A stretch of 64,000 nucleotides of DNA from contig NZ_JAGGPT010000002.1 of NCBI RefSeq assembly GCF_018613715.1, positions 62,001 through 126,000 of the forward strand, given 5' to 3'. The translations under genes and the position numbers were made by a program. The notes below the pieces were generated by a model. The model was not told the origin of the DNA. It was given only the letters and a program-made list of their open reading frames with translations, and searched no databases. This document shows positions 17,506 to 25,986 of the stretch, piece by piece. This DNA comes from Chryseobacterium sp. ISL-6. GTDB taxonomy: Bacteria > Bacteroidota > Bacteroidia > Flavobacteriales > Weeksellaceae. The first letter of the stretch is position 1. Every line of letters begins with the position of its first letter.

Positions 17506-17570
17506 ATTAAAAGATTAAGAGATTTTGAAATTCAGAAAAATCTAAACTTCTCAACTTCTTAATCTTTAAT
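17506..17570. repeat. Inverted repeat in the DUF3098-uppP gap
   Basis: A perfect 11-bp pair, aaagattaaga (17510-17520) and tcttaatcttt (17557-17567). A second, nested 7-bp pair (agatttt at 17520-17526, aaaatct at 17537-17543) could form the upper stem. In RNA this would be a hairpin inside an otherwise compact operon. No long T run follows it on the minus strand. Confidence 0.6.
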
Positions 17571-17576
17571 AAAAAA

Positions 17577-17873
17577 TTATTTTCTTTTTAAAATCGCATA
17601 TACTTCGATAGCGAAACCTATGACTACGAACAATGGAGCTATTCTGATTCTTCGAATAGAGAAAATACCATCATTCCAGGAATTAGGATCATATTTCCCA
17701 TCGACAGTGTTAGCATCTGCACCCATCATCAACAGAAAACCAACTACAATAAATGCTAATCCTATTAACATCCATTTAAAGTTTTGTTGCCCGAAGTAAA
17801 AAGTGTTTTCCTGTGGAGCTTTGGTATCAGTACCAAATTCTGCTGCGGAAAATTTATTTGTTTTTTTGCTCAT
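17577..17873 (-). CDS. DUF3098 membrane protein
   Basis: 98 residues from the ATG at 17873 (MSKKTNKFSAAEF); a longer frame would overlap the ftsX stop. Two membrane helices (WMLIGLAFIVVGFLLMMGA and IRIAPLFVVIGFAIEVYAIL) flank a short loop with KYDPNSWNDGIFSIRR, the signature of DUF3098. Proteins of this family typically sit next to ftsX in Bacteroidota, as here, 4 nt downstream. A role with FtsX or in envelope biogenesis is plausible but unproven. Confidence 0.88.
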   Translation of the reverse strand: MSKKTNKFSAAEFGTDTKAPQENTFYFGQQNFKWMLIGLAFIVVGFLLMMGADANTVDGKYDPNSWNDGIFSIRRIRIAPLFVVIGFAIEVYAILKRK

Positions 17874-17877
17874 TTTT

Positions 17878-18777
17878 TTAAGAGTAATATAAGTCGTCAA
17901 CGTTTGTTCTTAAGAATCTCCAAGTAGCCACAATAGTACTTAAAACGGTAATAAAAATTCCCACTCCGAATACAAGTAGAACCAACCAGAAATATTGATT
18001 ATTATCCTGTACAAAAGCGGACCCGATCTGACTCGTAAAGTAATACCATACCCCAAATAATGCAAGAAGGCCAATAACAGATCCTATACATCCTAAAATC
18101 AGGGCTTCAATAATAAAAGGTTTGAGGATAAATCTTCTTTTTGCTCCTACAAGCTGCATTGTTTTAATAATGAATCTTTTCGAAAATATCTTCAGACGAA
18201 TTGAGTTGTTAATTAAAACGACCGCTAAAACAAGGAATAAGATCGAAAACCCTAAGATCCATTTTAAAATCCGGTTCAAATTATTGTAAACATCGACCAT
18301 CAAGGTACTGTTATTTTTCACATCTATAATACCCGGAACAGATTTTAGTGTTTTTATTGCCGCATCAATTTTAGCAGGATCTACATATTCAGGTTTTAAG
18401 GCTACTTCGATAGATGAGGGGAAGATATTGTCTTCAAATAGTGCATCACTATCTATTCCCATACTCGCTTTCGCCTCTTTGGCTGCCATCTCTCTTGAAA
18501 TATAAGTTGCTCTCTTTACAGGAGCTAAGGTCTGTACTTTTTTAAAAGTTTCTTCTTCGAGTTTTGCAATCTTTACAGAATCTTTAGCATCATAATTTTC
18601 GTCAAAGTACGCATTCACAACTAATTGCTCCTTGATATAGTCAGAATATTTCTGGGCATTAATTAAGATCAATCCCATTAACCCTAATAAAAATAACACT
18701 AAGGCAATACTTATTACTACTGTAATATTGCTAGACCTAAGTCTTTTCTTATTAAATTCATCTACAGATTTCGCCAT
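17878..18777 (-). CDS. ftsX: FtsX-family cell division ABC transporter permease
   Basis: 299 residues with the FtsX layout: one membrane helix (NITVVISIALVLFLLGLMGL), an extracytoplasmic domain of about 120 residues, then three helices with the conserved IFSKRFIIKTMQLVGAKRRF coupling segment and a TIVATWRFLR end. FtsEX controls septal peptidoglycan hydrolysis. ftsE is not adjacent. A variant box TATTTTAG lies a short way upstream in the 91-bp region shared with divergent rsmA. First gene of the run ftsX-DUF3098-uppP-truB-OMP-rluF. Confidence 0.93.
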   Translation of the reverse strand: MAKSVDEFNKKRLRSSNITVVISIALVLFLLGLMGLILINAQKYSDYIKEQLVVNAYFDENYDAKDSVKIAKLEEETFKKVQTLAPVKRATYISREMAAKEAKASMGIDSDALFEDNIFPSSIEVALKPEYVDPAKIDAAIKTLKSVPGIIDVKNNSTLMVDVYNNLNRILKWILGFSILFLVLAVVLINNSIRLKIFSKRFIIKTMQLVGAKRRFILKPFIIEALILGCIGSVIGLLALFGVWYYFTSQIGSAFVQDNNQYFWLVLLVFGVGIFITVLSTIVATWRFLRTNVDDLYYS

Positions 18778-18868
18778 TAATATTAAATTTTTTGGCTAAA
18801 ATAGAAAAAATCTTCCGAAATTTGGGACGAAAAGGAGAAAATCATTGTTAACGAAATCATAAAAAACT

Positions 18869-19639
18869 TTGAGTGTAAAAGCAAAAAAACATCTTGGTCA
18901 ACACTTTTTGACAGATGAAAATATCGCGAGAAAAATTGTAGAGGGCCTAAGCTTTGAAAATTACAATAATATCATGGAAGTGGGACCAGGAATGGGAGTC
19001 CTCACAAAATATCTTTTAGAAAAAGATCAATATATTTATCTGGCAGAAATAGATAATGAATCTATAGAATATCTCAAAAAGCACTATTCTAAAATTACAG
19101 AGAAAAACTTTGTAGGAGACTTTCTAAAACAGGATTTCGCCTCTATAAACAATGAGCAAATTGCTATTATTGGAAATTTCCCTTATAATATATCTTCACA
19201 GATTTTATTTAAAATAATAGATCATTACGAACTGGTACCAGAAATGGTAGGGATGTTCCAAAAGGAAGTTGCTGAAAGGACTGCAGCGGTTCCCAGAACA
19301 AAAGATTATGGAATTTTATCGGTACTTATTCAGGCCTATTACGATGTCTCTTATCTGTTCACGGTTCATGAAAATGTTTTTAACCCACCTCCAAAAGTGA
19401 AATCCGGAGTTATCAAATTGACCCGAAATCCCAAGGAAGGATTAGCTGGTAACGAAGTTCTTTTTAAGCAGATCGTAAAAGCGGGATTCAACCAAAGGAG
19501 AAAGAAATTATCTAATTCACTTAAAATACTGAATATTCCTGAAGTATTAAAAACTCATGAATTTTTAGACAAAAGAGCTGAAGAACTTAGTATTCATGAT
19601 TTTATAGCTTTCACCAAGCAATGGAAAGAGAATCTATAA
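18869..19639 (+). CDS. rsmA: 16S rRNA dimethyladenosine transferase (KsgA)
   Basis: 256 residues. It dimethylates A1518 and A1519 of 16S rRNA with S-adenosylmethionine. The family-defining N-terminus KAKKHLGQHFL begins at codon 4, followed by the SAM motif IMEVGPGMGVLTKYLL, the catalytic NFPYNISSQI and the VFNPPPKVKSGVI segment. The start is TTG at 18869; no ATG or GTG in frame fits without cutting into the conserved KKHLGQHFL. Divergent from ftsX, ending at a bidirectional terminator. Confidence 0.96.
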   Translation: MSVKAKKHLGQHFLTDENIARKIVEGLSFENYNNIMEVGPGMGVLTKYLLEKDQYIYLAEIDNESIEYLKKHYSKITEKNFVGDFLKQDFASINNEQIAIIGNFPYNISSQILFKIIDHYELVPEMVGMFQKEVAERTAAVPRTKDYGILSVLIQAYYDVSYLFTVHENVFNPPPKVKSGVIKLTRNPKEGLAGNEVLFKQIVKAGFNQRRKKLSNSLKILNIPEVLKTHEFLDKRAEELSIHDFIAFTKQWKENL

Positions 19640-19659
19640 CTGAAAAAGATAAGAATATA

Positions 19660-19688
19660 AAAAGCCTTTCAAAATCTGAAAGGCTTTT
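19660..19688. terminator. Bidirectional terminator between rsmA and a T9SS gene
   Basis: An 11-bp perfect stem, aaaagcctttc (19660-19670) and gaaaggctttt (19678-19688), with T runs on both strands. It serves rsmA (+) and the choice-of-anchor L gene (-). Confidence 0.88.
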
Positions 19689-19715
19689 TTATGAATTATA
19701 TGACTGATAATCTAT

Positions 19716-22073
19716 TTATTCTCTGTTTTTAAGCATGATCCAACCCGACCAGTTCATCTGAGCTTTTGATTTAGGATATTGGAAGTTGAACTTGTACCAA
19801 TATGTAGCAGTCGATAATCTCTTACCTCCTACTGTTCCATCCCAGACTGGATTCTGTTTGGTGAACCTGAACATTTCAACACCATATCTATCATAAATAG
19901 ATCCTGTGAAATTATCAAAATCACCGAGCGATTTAAGATCAAGAACATCATTGATTCCATCCTGATTAGGAGTAATAACATTCGATATCTTTAATGTAAA
20001 GAAGTCAAGGGTTCCTACACAATGTGTTCCTTGTATTCTTACCTGTAGATTATACGTTGTATTATCTATTAAACCAGGAAATACATTAGAGGTCTGCCAT
20101 GAAACTCCACCATCAGCAGAATACTCCAGTACTCCAGGATTATTGTTAATTGATGGATTTACAGCAGTAATTGTTAATGTATTGCTATTATTATAATCTA
20201 ATCCTGTAATAAAAGGTAATGTAGCTGCCATTACTTTAGACGTAAACACCTTTGTACAGTATCCGTTATCGATCGTTACAGAATAGATTCCTAATTGATC
20301 TACAAAAATAGTCTGTGTAGTTGCACCTGTACTCCATAAGTATTTATAATTAGGACCGGCTCCTGCATCTAATGTCACTCTGTCCCCAATACACATTTCA
20401 ACATCCTTTAAAGGAGAAACAATTTCAGGTACTACCTCTACAGTAACTGTTGCAGGTTGCAAAGATTTACATCCTTTTGCACCGACTGCATATACTGTAA
20501 ATGTTGTTGTATTGTATAAAGTTACCGTTTGAGTGTTACCAGTACCTGTAAAATTACTCCATTGATAGGTTACCCCACCAGTCGCAGTAAGATTTACAGA
20601 ATCACCTGGACATATTTTTAATTTTGTAGAAACAACATGCGCAGTAGGAGAAGCTTCTTTAAATAGTTTAAGTTCAACCATTCTACTGCAGAAGCCCCCA
20701 TTAGAAACGACTACATAAAGTATCTGACCATCATTTCCATTATAGCTCAATGGAGTAGTAATATAATTGTCGTTTTGAGCTATAGCATCAGCCTGATTTT
20801 CATAAAAATGAAATACCGCATTTGGTGTTGTACTCATTGTTGGCATTGCAGCAACCAGATCAAATGTTGTAATATCAGGAGTAGTACAGAGTAATAATGT
20901 AGCATCATTTGCATTAGGAGTTGTTCCACCATGAATTTGGATAGATGCCTTACCCGGGCATGGATTCCCCGGGACACTTACTTCAATAGTATATGTTCCA
21001 GGTTGAATAGCCGTGATCGTGTTAGTAGTTGCACCTGTAACAGGTGTTCCGTTAAAAAACCATTGATATAATAAATTAGGATCACTCACAGACGCTGTGA
21101 TCACTTGTGGCACGTTGTCACAAACATTAATATCCGATGGTAAAGTAGCTCCCGAAGGATCTAACAAATCTACACCAATATTAAAAGATCCTCCTTCTAA
21201 GAATACCGCCGAGTCAAAAGAAGTATCTCCAGCATCTGCAATTACCATCTTAAAATGATATTGCTGACCAGCAACTACGGTTGCTGTTGCAGTAAGGGGA
21301 ATTGTTCTCCCATTAATGTTTGTATCACTAATGGGCGGATTATAACCTGCAAAAAATGTTTCGTTTATAGCAGGACATCCTCCAAAACCTGTAATTTCGG
21401 GGTGAATATTTGTAATACTTACGGGACCTCCTCCACTAGGCAATACTGCCATGTTAGTGTAAGGTCCACCCGTAGATGGTCTGATTAGTAAAGCAAATGA
21501 ATCCGCGAATCCACATGGATAGCTACCGGTATATTCTTCAGAAGCCATTAAATAATTAAATTTAACCTGAGATGACGTAGGAACGAAATCAAATTCCAAG
21601 ATTACGGCATCAAATAGTGGTTTACTTGGATTTGTTGCTGCTACTAGATCTGGATCACTACCCGTCCCGACCACATCACTAAGCCCTGTGTCCGGTGTAT
21701 TCCCTGTACGATTAGCCTTTCCTGTGACTAATACAATTCCATCTTTAAAAGGAAAGCTACTTGTGGATCTATGAAAATATCCCCAAGCCCTATCCACGTC
21801 GCTAGCTGGTAAATTAGGAGTTACTACAACATTTGTCACACTCGGTGTAACACATGAATTAGTTCCTGATGATATTAACACATCCCTCACTAATTGATCC
21901 ATTGTAAAATTCGACTCATTATACCCAGGAGCATTTACATCAATAAGAGTACCTGCTTTGGCTGCCGAAGCCGAAAGTTTTTTTACTTGGGGCTTTCTGG
22001 CTGGTGTAGTTTGTGAATGATAAAAATTCAATGAGATTAAAAAAAAAGAAAACAATAGGAGATATCTCTTCAT
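19716..22073 (-). CDS. Choice-of-anchor L protein with T9SS type B sorting domain (copy 1)
   Basis: 785 residues. Signal peptide MKRYLLLFSFFLISLNFYHSQ. Residues 45-300 form a choice-of-anchor L domain, with GTLIDVNAPGYNES, AWGYFHRSTSSFPFKDGIVL, LEFDFVP, ASEEY and DSAVFLEGGSF. Ig/PKD-like modules follow (ICPGDSVNLTATGG, MCIGDRVTLDAGAGPNYKYL), then the gliding-associated type B domain ITPNQDGINDVLDL ... SIYDRYGVEMFRF ... ATYWYKFNF ... GWIMLKNRE. It is expected to be a T9SS-exported surface or extracellular protein, perhaps an adhesin. Last and shortest of three tandem paralogs, with its own promoter and a terminator shared with rsmA. Confidence 0.93.
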   Translation of the reverse strand: MKRYLLLFSFFLISLNFYHSQTTPARKPQVKKLSASAAKAGTLIDVNAPGYNESNFTMDQLVRDVLISSGTNSCVTPSVTNVVVTPNLPASDVDRAWGYFHRSTSSFPFKDGIVLVTGKANRTGNTPDTGLSDVVGTGSDPDLVAATNPSKPLFDAVILEFDFVPTSSQVKFNYLMASEEYTGSYPCGFADSFALLIRPSTGGPYTNMAVLPSGGGPVSITNIHPEITGFGGCPAINETFFAGYNPPISDTNINGRTIPLTATATVVAGQQYHFKMVIADAGDTSFDSAVFLEGGSFNIGVDLLDPSGATLPSDINVCDNVPQVITASVSDPNLLYQWFFNGTPVTGATTNTITAIQPGTYTIEVSVPGNPCPGKASIQIHGGTTPNANDATLLLCTTPDITTFDLVAAMPTMSTTPNAVFHFYENQADAIAQNDNYITTPLSYNGNDGQILYVVVSNGGFCSRMVELKLFKEASPTAHVVSTKLKICPGDSVNLTATGGVTYQWSNFTGTGNTQTVTLYNTTTFTVYAVGAKGCKSLQPATVTVEVVPEIVSPLKDVEMCIGDRVTLDAGAGPNYKYLWSTGATTQTIFVDQLGIYSVTIDNGYCTKVFTSKVMAATLPFITGLDYNNSNTLTITAVNPSINNNPGVLEYSADGGVSWQTSNVFPGLIDNTTYNLQVRIQGTHCVGTLDFFTLKISNVITPNQDGINDVLDLKSLGDFDNFTGSIYDRYGVEMFRFTKQNPVWDGTVGGKRLSTATYWYKFNFQYPKSKAQMNWSGWIMLKNRE

Positions 22074-22089
22074 AATATTTTTGTTTCAA

Positions 22090-22097
22090 CAAATTTA
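22090..22097 (-). promoter_or_regulatory. Promoter box of choice-of-anchor L copy 1
   Basis: TAAATTTG on the minus strand, ending 16 nt before the ATG at 22073. Immediately after it is TTGAAACAA, resembling the initial transcribed region of copy 2. Confidence 0.55.
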
Positions 22098-22144
22098 ATT
22101 TTTTTTTAAACATACCACATACATATTTAACATTATTATGTTAA

Positions 22145-22182
22145 AAAAGTAAAGTCTTCCGTTTATGGAAGACTTTACTTTT
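22145..22182 (-). terminator. Terminator of choice-of-anchor L copy 2
   Basis: A 16-bp perfect stem, aaaagtaaagtcttcc (22145-22160) with ggaagactttactttt (22167-22182), and a 6-nt loop. It begins 19 nt past the stop codon at 22201. Confidence 0.88.
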
Positions 22183-22200
22183 ATCGCATATTTTTGAATA

Positions 22201-25200
22201 TTAATTCCTATTTTTCAATAATATCCAACCTGTTCGTAATTCTAACTTTTTGCTTGCAGGATTCTCCCATTGCACTCTATACCAATAGGTAGCAGTAGGT
22301 AGATTAAGTCCTTTTACATTTCCTCTCCAGACAGGTTCAAGCTTTGTAGCTTTAAAGAGTTCCTGTCCATATCTATTAAAAATAGAAGCTGCAAAATTAT
22401 TATAACTACTTATTCCAGAGAAATCAATGGTATCATTTAACCCATCAGAATTAGGAGTAATTGCATTATTGATTACAAAAGTGTAATAACTTAAAGTTGT
22501 ACTACATTTGGCATCTTTTACTCTTACCACTAAATTATAATTGTTGTTATTTAAAACATTATAAAATATATTGGAATTTTGCCAGGTAACTCCTCCATCG
22601 ATAGAATATTCTAAAATACCCCCTGTAGGATTCGTTGCACTTAGCGTAAGAACATGATTTTCAAAAACAATATTGGTAAACTGAGGCAAATTAGGATTCA
22701 ATAATTGAGCTGTAAAAGCTTTCGTACAGGTTCCGTTACTAATTGTCACTGTATAAGTCCCGGTGACATTTGTTGAAATAGTTTGGGTTGTTGCGCCATT
22801 ACTCCAGATATAAGTGTAATTAGGACCGCTTCCGGCATCTAAAACTCCAGTTTCACCTACACACACATACACATCTTCTAAAGTAGAAGTAATAGCAGGA
22901 ACTACTTCAATGGTTACTTTAGCCGGATTAACAGAAGTACATCCGTTTCCTCCCAATGCATACACCGAATAGGTGGTGGTAACAGTTGGGGAAACAACTT
23001 GTGTATTTCCATTACCCGTTAATCCTACCCAATTGTATGTAATACCTCCGGAAGCAGTTAAAGTGACTGATTCACCAACACATATTTTTAGTTTTGAAGC
23101 AGAAACTGTTGCTACAGGAGGCCCCACTACAACCGTAACAGTTGCTGGATTTGTTGAAATACATCCATTTGCTCCTACTGCGAAAACAGTATAAGTAGTT
23201 GTTAGTGCTGGAGAGACAACCTGCGTACTACCGTTACCCGTTAATCCAACCCAATTATAAGTTACTCCTCCACTTGCAGTTAAAGTAACTGATTCTCCTA
23301 AACAAATTTGTGCATGAGAAGAGATTACCGTGGCAACGGGAGGTGTTTTATCTTCTATTACGGTAACATTTGCTGTATAGGTACAGCTTAAATTTCCTGG
23401 CTGTGTGGTATTTTGTACTGTTAGAGTATAAACTCCACCAGCATTCACAACAGGAGTTAACGTATTAGCTCCCGAAACGATAGTACCTCCGGTAGTGGTC
23501 CATAATATTGAAGAACCAGCAGGAATTATTGAAGCTGAAGCGTTTAATGTTAATTGTGGCGTTGTACAAGTAATACTTTGTGGTGCTGCAATTGTTAGAG
23601 TAGTTTCTGCTGTTTTTAGCAATTGCAGTGTAACAACATAGCTACAACCACCGTTTCTCACTAAAACATATACAGTCTGATTTCCTGGACTTGAATAAGT
23701 GGCAGGCGTTGCAATTGTATTTCCATTTCCAGCATTGGCATCTGCCAAAAGTACATAATAAGCAAATGTAGCTGTTGCCACACTAGTTATTTGTGGTTGA
23801 GCAGAGGTCAGATCATAGATTATATTACCAGCCTGATAACATTTTAATAATGTGGCATTTTGAACCGTAATAGGTTGGGAAACTTCAATTGTTATTGTTG
23901 CTGCAGTTTGAGAAACACAGCCATTTGCTCCTACTGCTGTTACCGTATAAGTTGTGGTAGCTGCAGGTGTAACGGTTTGTGTATTTCCCGTTCCAGGTAG
24001 TCCAACCCAATTATAAGTAGCACCTCCAGAAGCTGTTAATGTAACTGTTTCTCCAGCACAGATCAATACTTTTGTCGCTACCACCGTTGTTGTAGGTGGT
24101 GCACTGTCTCCTACCACGGTAACATTAGCAGTAGCCGTACAGGTTATATTTCCTGGCTGATAGGTATTAGAAATTGTTAGTGTATAAGTTCCTGCAGTGT
24201 TTACTACAGGAGTTAATGTATTCCCTCCGGAAACTATATTTCCACCAGTCGTAGTCCAGTTGAATGTAGATCCAGGTGGATATACTGATGTTGAAGCATT
24301 CAGTGTTATTTGTGAGTTAGCGCATGTTAAGGCTGTTGGCGGTGCTATAGTCCCTGTCATCTGTGGTGCTTTGATCAATTGCAGCTGGGCTACTTTTGAA
24401 CAAAAACCACTTTTCACCAAAACATATACTGTTTGTCCTCCGGGGCTAGAATACGCAGTCGGTGTAGCAATAGTATTAGCATTTCCGGCGTTAGCATCAG
24501 CTAAACTTGCATAATAAGAAAAAGTAGCTCCTGGTGTTCCACTGATCGATGCTTGCGCAGCCGGCAAATTAAAAATTGCGTTTCCTTGAGCATAACAAGC
24601 TGTTAATGTTGAATTCTGAACTGTAGGAGAAGTTCCACCAACAATAGTAACAGTAGCTATTCCGGGGCACGTATTTCCAGCAAGCAGAACATGAAGAGTG
24701 TAAACTCCTGGTTGTGTTGCTGTATAAGTAGCACTTGTTGCTCCGGGAATAGGAGCATTATTTAAAAACCACTGATAAGAAGCGGTTGAATTCTGAACTG
24801 AAGCAGTAAGTACTTGTGGTGTATTATCACAAACATTAATAGATGGTGGAAGTGCTACCCCTGCAGGTCCCAAAATCTGAACTCCTATATCAAAAGATCC
24901 GGCTTCTAAAAAAACTGCAGAATCAAAATTAACATCCTGGAAATCCGCTAAAACCATTTTAAAATGATAAGTCTGGCCAGGAATCACAGTTCCTTTTGCA
25001 ATTAATGGAACAGTTCGTCCATCGAAATTGGTTTCAATTTGTGGGTTATTCATTCCTGCAAAATATTGCTGATTGACAGGACCGCAACCTGGAAAAGTGC
25101 TGCTAGGAGGAATTAATGGATGTATATTTGTAACACTTACAGGTCCGGCGCCATTAGGAAGCACTGCCAGATTGGTATAATTTGGATCACCTACTTTCTT

Positions 25201-25806
25201 TAATAATAAGGCAAAACCATCTGAAATACTACATGCAAATTGGTTCTGACTATTATATTCTTTAGAGGCAAATATATATCTAAATGAAACCTCTGTAGAG
25301 CTTGGAACAAAATCAAACTCTATAAAAGTTGCATCTTTTAAATTAGAATTATTGACACCAATGGCATTTGCTAAATCGCTATCTCCACCTGATGGTAAGC
25401 CATCACTTAAAGTACCCTGAAAATTATTCCCGGCCTTTCTTGCAAATCCCGTTACAAGGACAATTCCTTTTGCAAAAGGAAAGTTGGTAGTTGCCTTATT
25501 AAAATAACCCCAACTTCTATTCTGATCACTTATTGCTAAATTAGGAGATACGGAAACATTACTTACATTTGCTGTGGTACATGTAGAACCTCCTGTTATC
25601 AAGACATCCTTAACCAATTGAGTAATGTTATAGTTCGATTCTGGATATCCGGGCGCATTTACATCAATAAATACTCCGGCTTTCATACTTTCAGCTCTAG
25701 GTGGTTTCGATGGAACAACCTTCCCTCTGCTTTGAGAGAAAACCAGAGTACCTACAAGAACTAAAAATAAAGCCAAAAATAAACTTCCTGTCCTCCTATT
25801 TAACAT
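22201..25806 (-). CDS. Choice-of-anchor L protein with T9SS type B sorting domain (copy 2, expanded)
   Basis: 1201 residues, about 400 longer than its neighbours. It has a signal peptide ending near LVFSQ and a choice-of-anchor L domain at about 45-305 (AGVFIDVNAPGYPES, FIEFDFVPSS, FASKEY, DSAVFLEAGSF). An Ig-like module follows, then two copies of a block of 252 residues (about 395-643 and 647-895), a further Ig module at 897-968, and the type B sorting domain from ITPNSDGLNDTIDF to GWILLKNRN. The extra length comes mainly from the internal duplication. Cysteine pairs recur once per Ig unit. Predicted to be a long surface filament or adhesin exported by T9SS. Confidence 0.93.
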   Translation of the reverse strand: MLNRRTGSLFLALFLVLVGTLVFSQSRGKVVPSKPPRAESMKAGVFIDVNAPGYPESNYNITQLVKDVLITGGSTCTTANVSNVSVSPNLAISDQNRSWGYFNKATTNFPFAKGIVLVTGFARKAGNNFQGTLSDGLPSGGDSDLANAIGVNNSNLKDATFIEFDFVPSSTEVSFRYIFASKEYNSQNQFACSISDGFALLLKKVGDPNYTNLAVLPNGAGPVSVTNIHPLIPPSSTFPGCGPVNQQYFAGMNNPQIETNFDGRTVPLIAKGTVIPGQTYHFKMVLADFQDVNFDSAVFLEAGSFDIGVQILGPAGVALPPSINVCDNTPQVLTASVQNSTASYQWFLNNAPIPGATSATYTATQPGVYTLHVLLAGNTCPGIATVTIVGGTSPTVQNSTLTACYAQGNAIFNLPAAQASISGTPGATFSYYASLADANAGNANTIATPTAYSSPGGQTVYVLVKSGFCSKVAQLQLIKAPQMTGTIAPPTALTCANSQITLNASTSVYPPGSTFNWTTTGGNIVSGGNTLTPVVNTAGTYTLTISNTYQPGNITCTATANVTVVGDSAPPTTTVVATKVLICAGETVTLTASGGATYNWVGLPGTGNTQTVTPAATTTYTVTAVGANGCVSQTAATITIEVSQPITVQNATLLKCYQAGNIIYDLTSAQPQITSVATATFAYYVLLADANAGNGNTIATPATYSSPGNQTVYVLVRNGGCSYVVTLQLLKTAETTLTIAAPQSITCTTPQLTLNASASIIPAGSSILWTTTGGTIVSGANTLTPVVNAGGVYTLTVQNTTQPGNLSCTYTANVTVIEDKTPPVATVISSHAQICLGESVTLTASGGVTYNWVGLTGNGSTQVVSPALTTTYTVFAVGANGCISTNPATVTVVVGPPVATVSASKLKICVGESVTLTASGGITYNWVGLTGNGNTQVVSPTVTTTYSVYALGGNGCTSVNPAKVTIEVVPAITSTLEDVYVCVGETGVLDAGSGPNYTYIWSNGATTQTISTNVTGTYTVTISNGTCTKAFTAQLLNPNLPQFTNIVFENHVLTLSATNPTGGILEYSIDGGVTWQNSNIFYNVLNNNNYNLVVRVKDAKCSTTLSYYTFVINNAITPNSDGLNDTIDFSGISSYNNFAASIFNRYGQELFKATKLEPVWRGNVKGLNLPTATYWYRVQWENPASKKLELRTGWILLKNRN
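23122..24624 (-). repeat. Tandem 756-bp in-frame duplication inside copy 2
   Basis: Two blocks of about 252 codons follow each other in the same frame. Landmarks recur at an offset of 252 residues: TVQN (395 and 647), YNWVGL (598 and 850) and NTLTPVVN (529 and 781). Neither flanking paralog contains the whole block; both lack the segment with the WTTTGG motif. Confidence 0.85.
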
Positions 25807-25822
25807 TTTATATTGTTTTCAA

Positions 25823-25830
25823 CAAAAATA
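25823..25830 (-). promoter_or_regulatory. Promoter box of choice-of-anchor L copy 2
   Basis: TATTTTTG on the minus strand, ending 16 nt before the ATG at 25806 and followed by TTGAAAACAATAT. Confidence 0.6.
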
Positions 25831-25930
25831 CTATTTTTTTTGATTGAAATTCATATCAAAGCAAATTGTATTATTAATAATATAAACTTATTTATATTAA
25901 ACTATCCATTTAAATTTAATTAAAAAACAA

Positions 25931-25959
25931 AAAAAGACTAACGTATCGTTAGTCTTTTT
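25931..25959 (-). terminator. Terminator of choice-of-anchor L copy 3
   Basis: A 13-bp perfect stem, aaaaagactaacg (25931-25943) with cgttagtcttttt (25947-25959), and a 3-nt loop. The stop codon is at 25987. Confidence 0.88.
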
Positions 25960-25986
25960 ATAAGTATGATTAATACATTATTCAAA

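Noticed and set aside
24197..24514. Plus-strand open frame inside the repeated block of the 1201-residue T9SS gene
   Set aside because: Repetitive coding DNA leaves long frames on the other strand; there is no promoter or start context for it.
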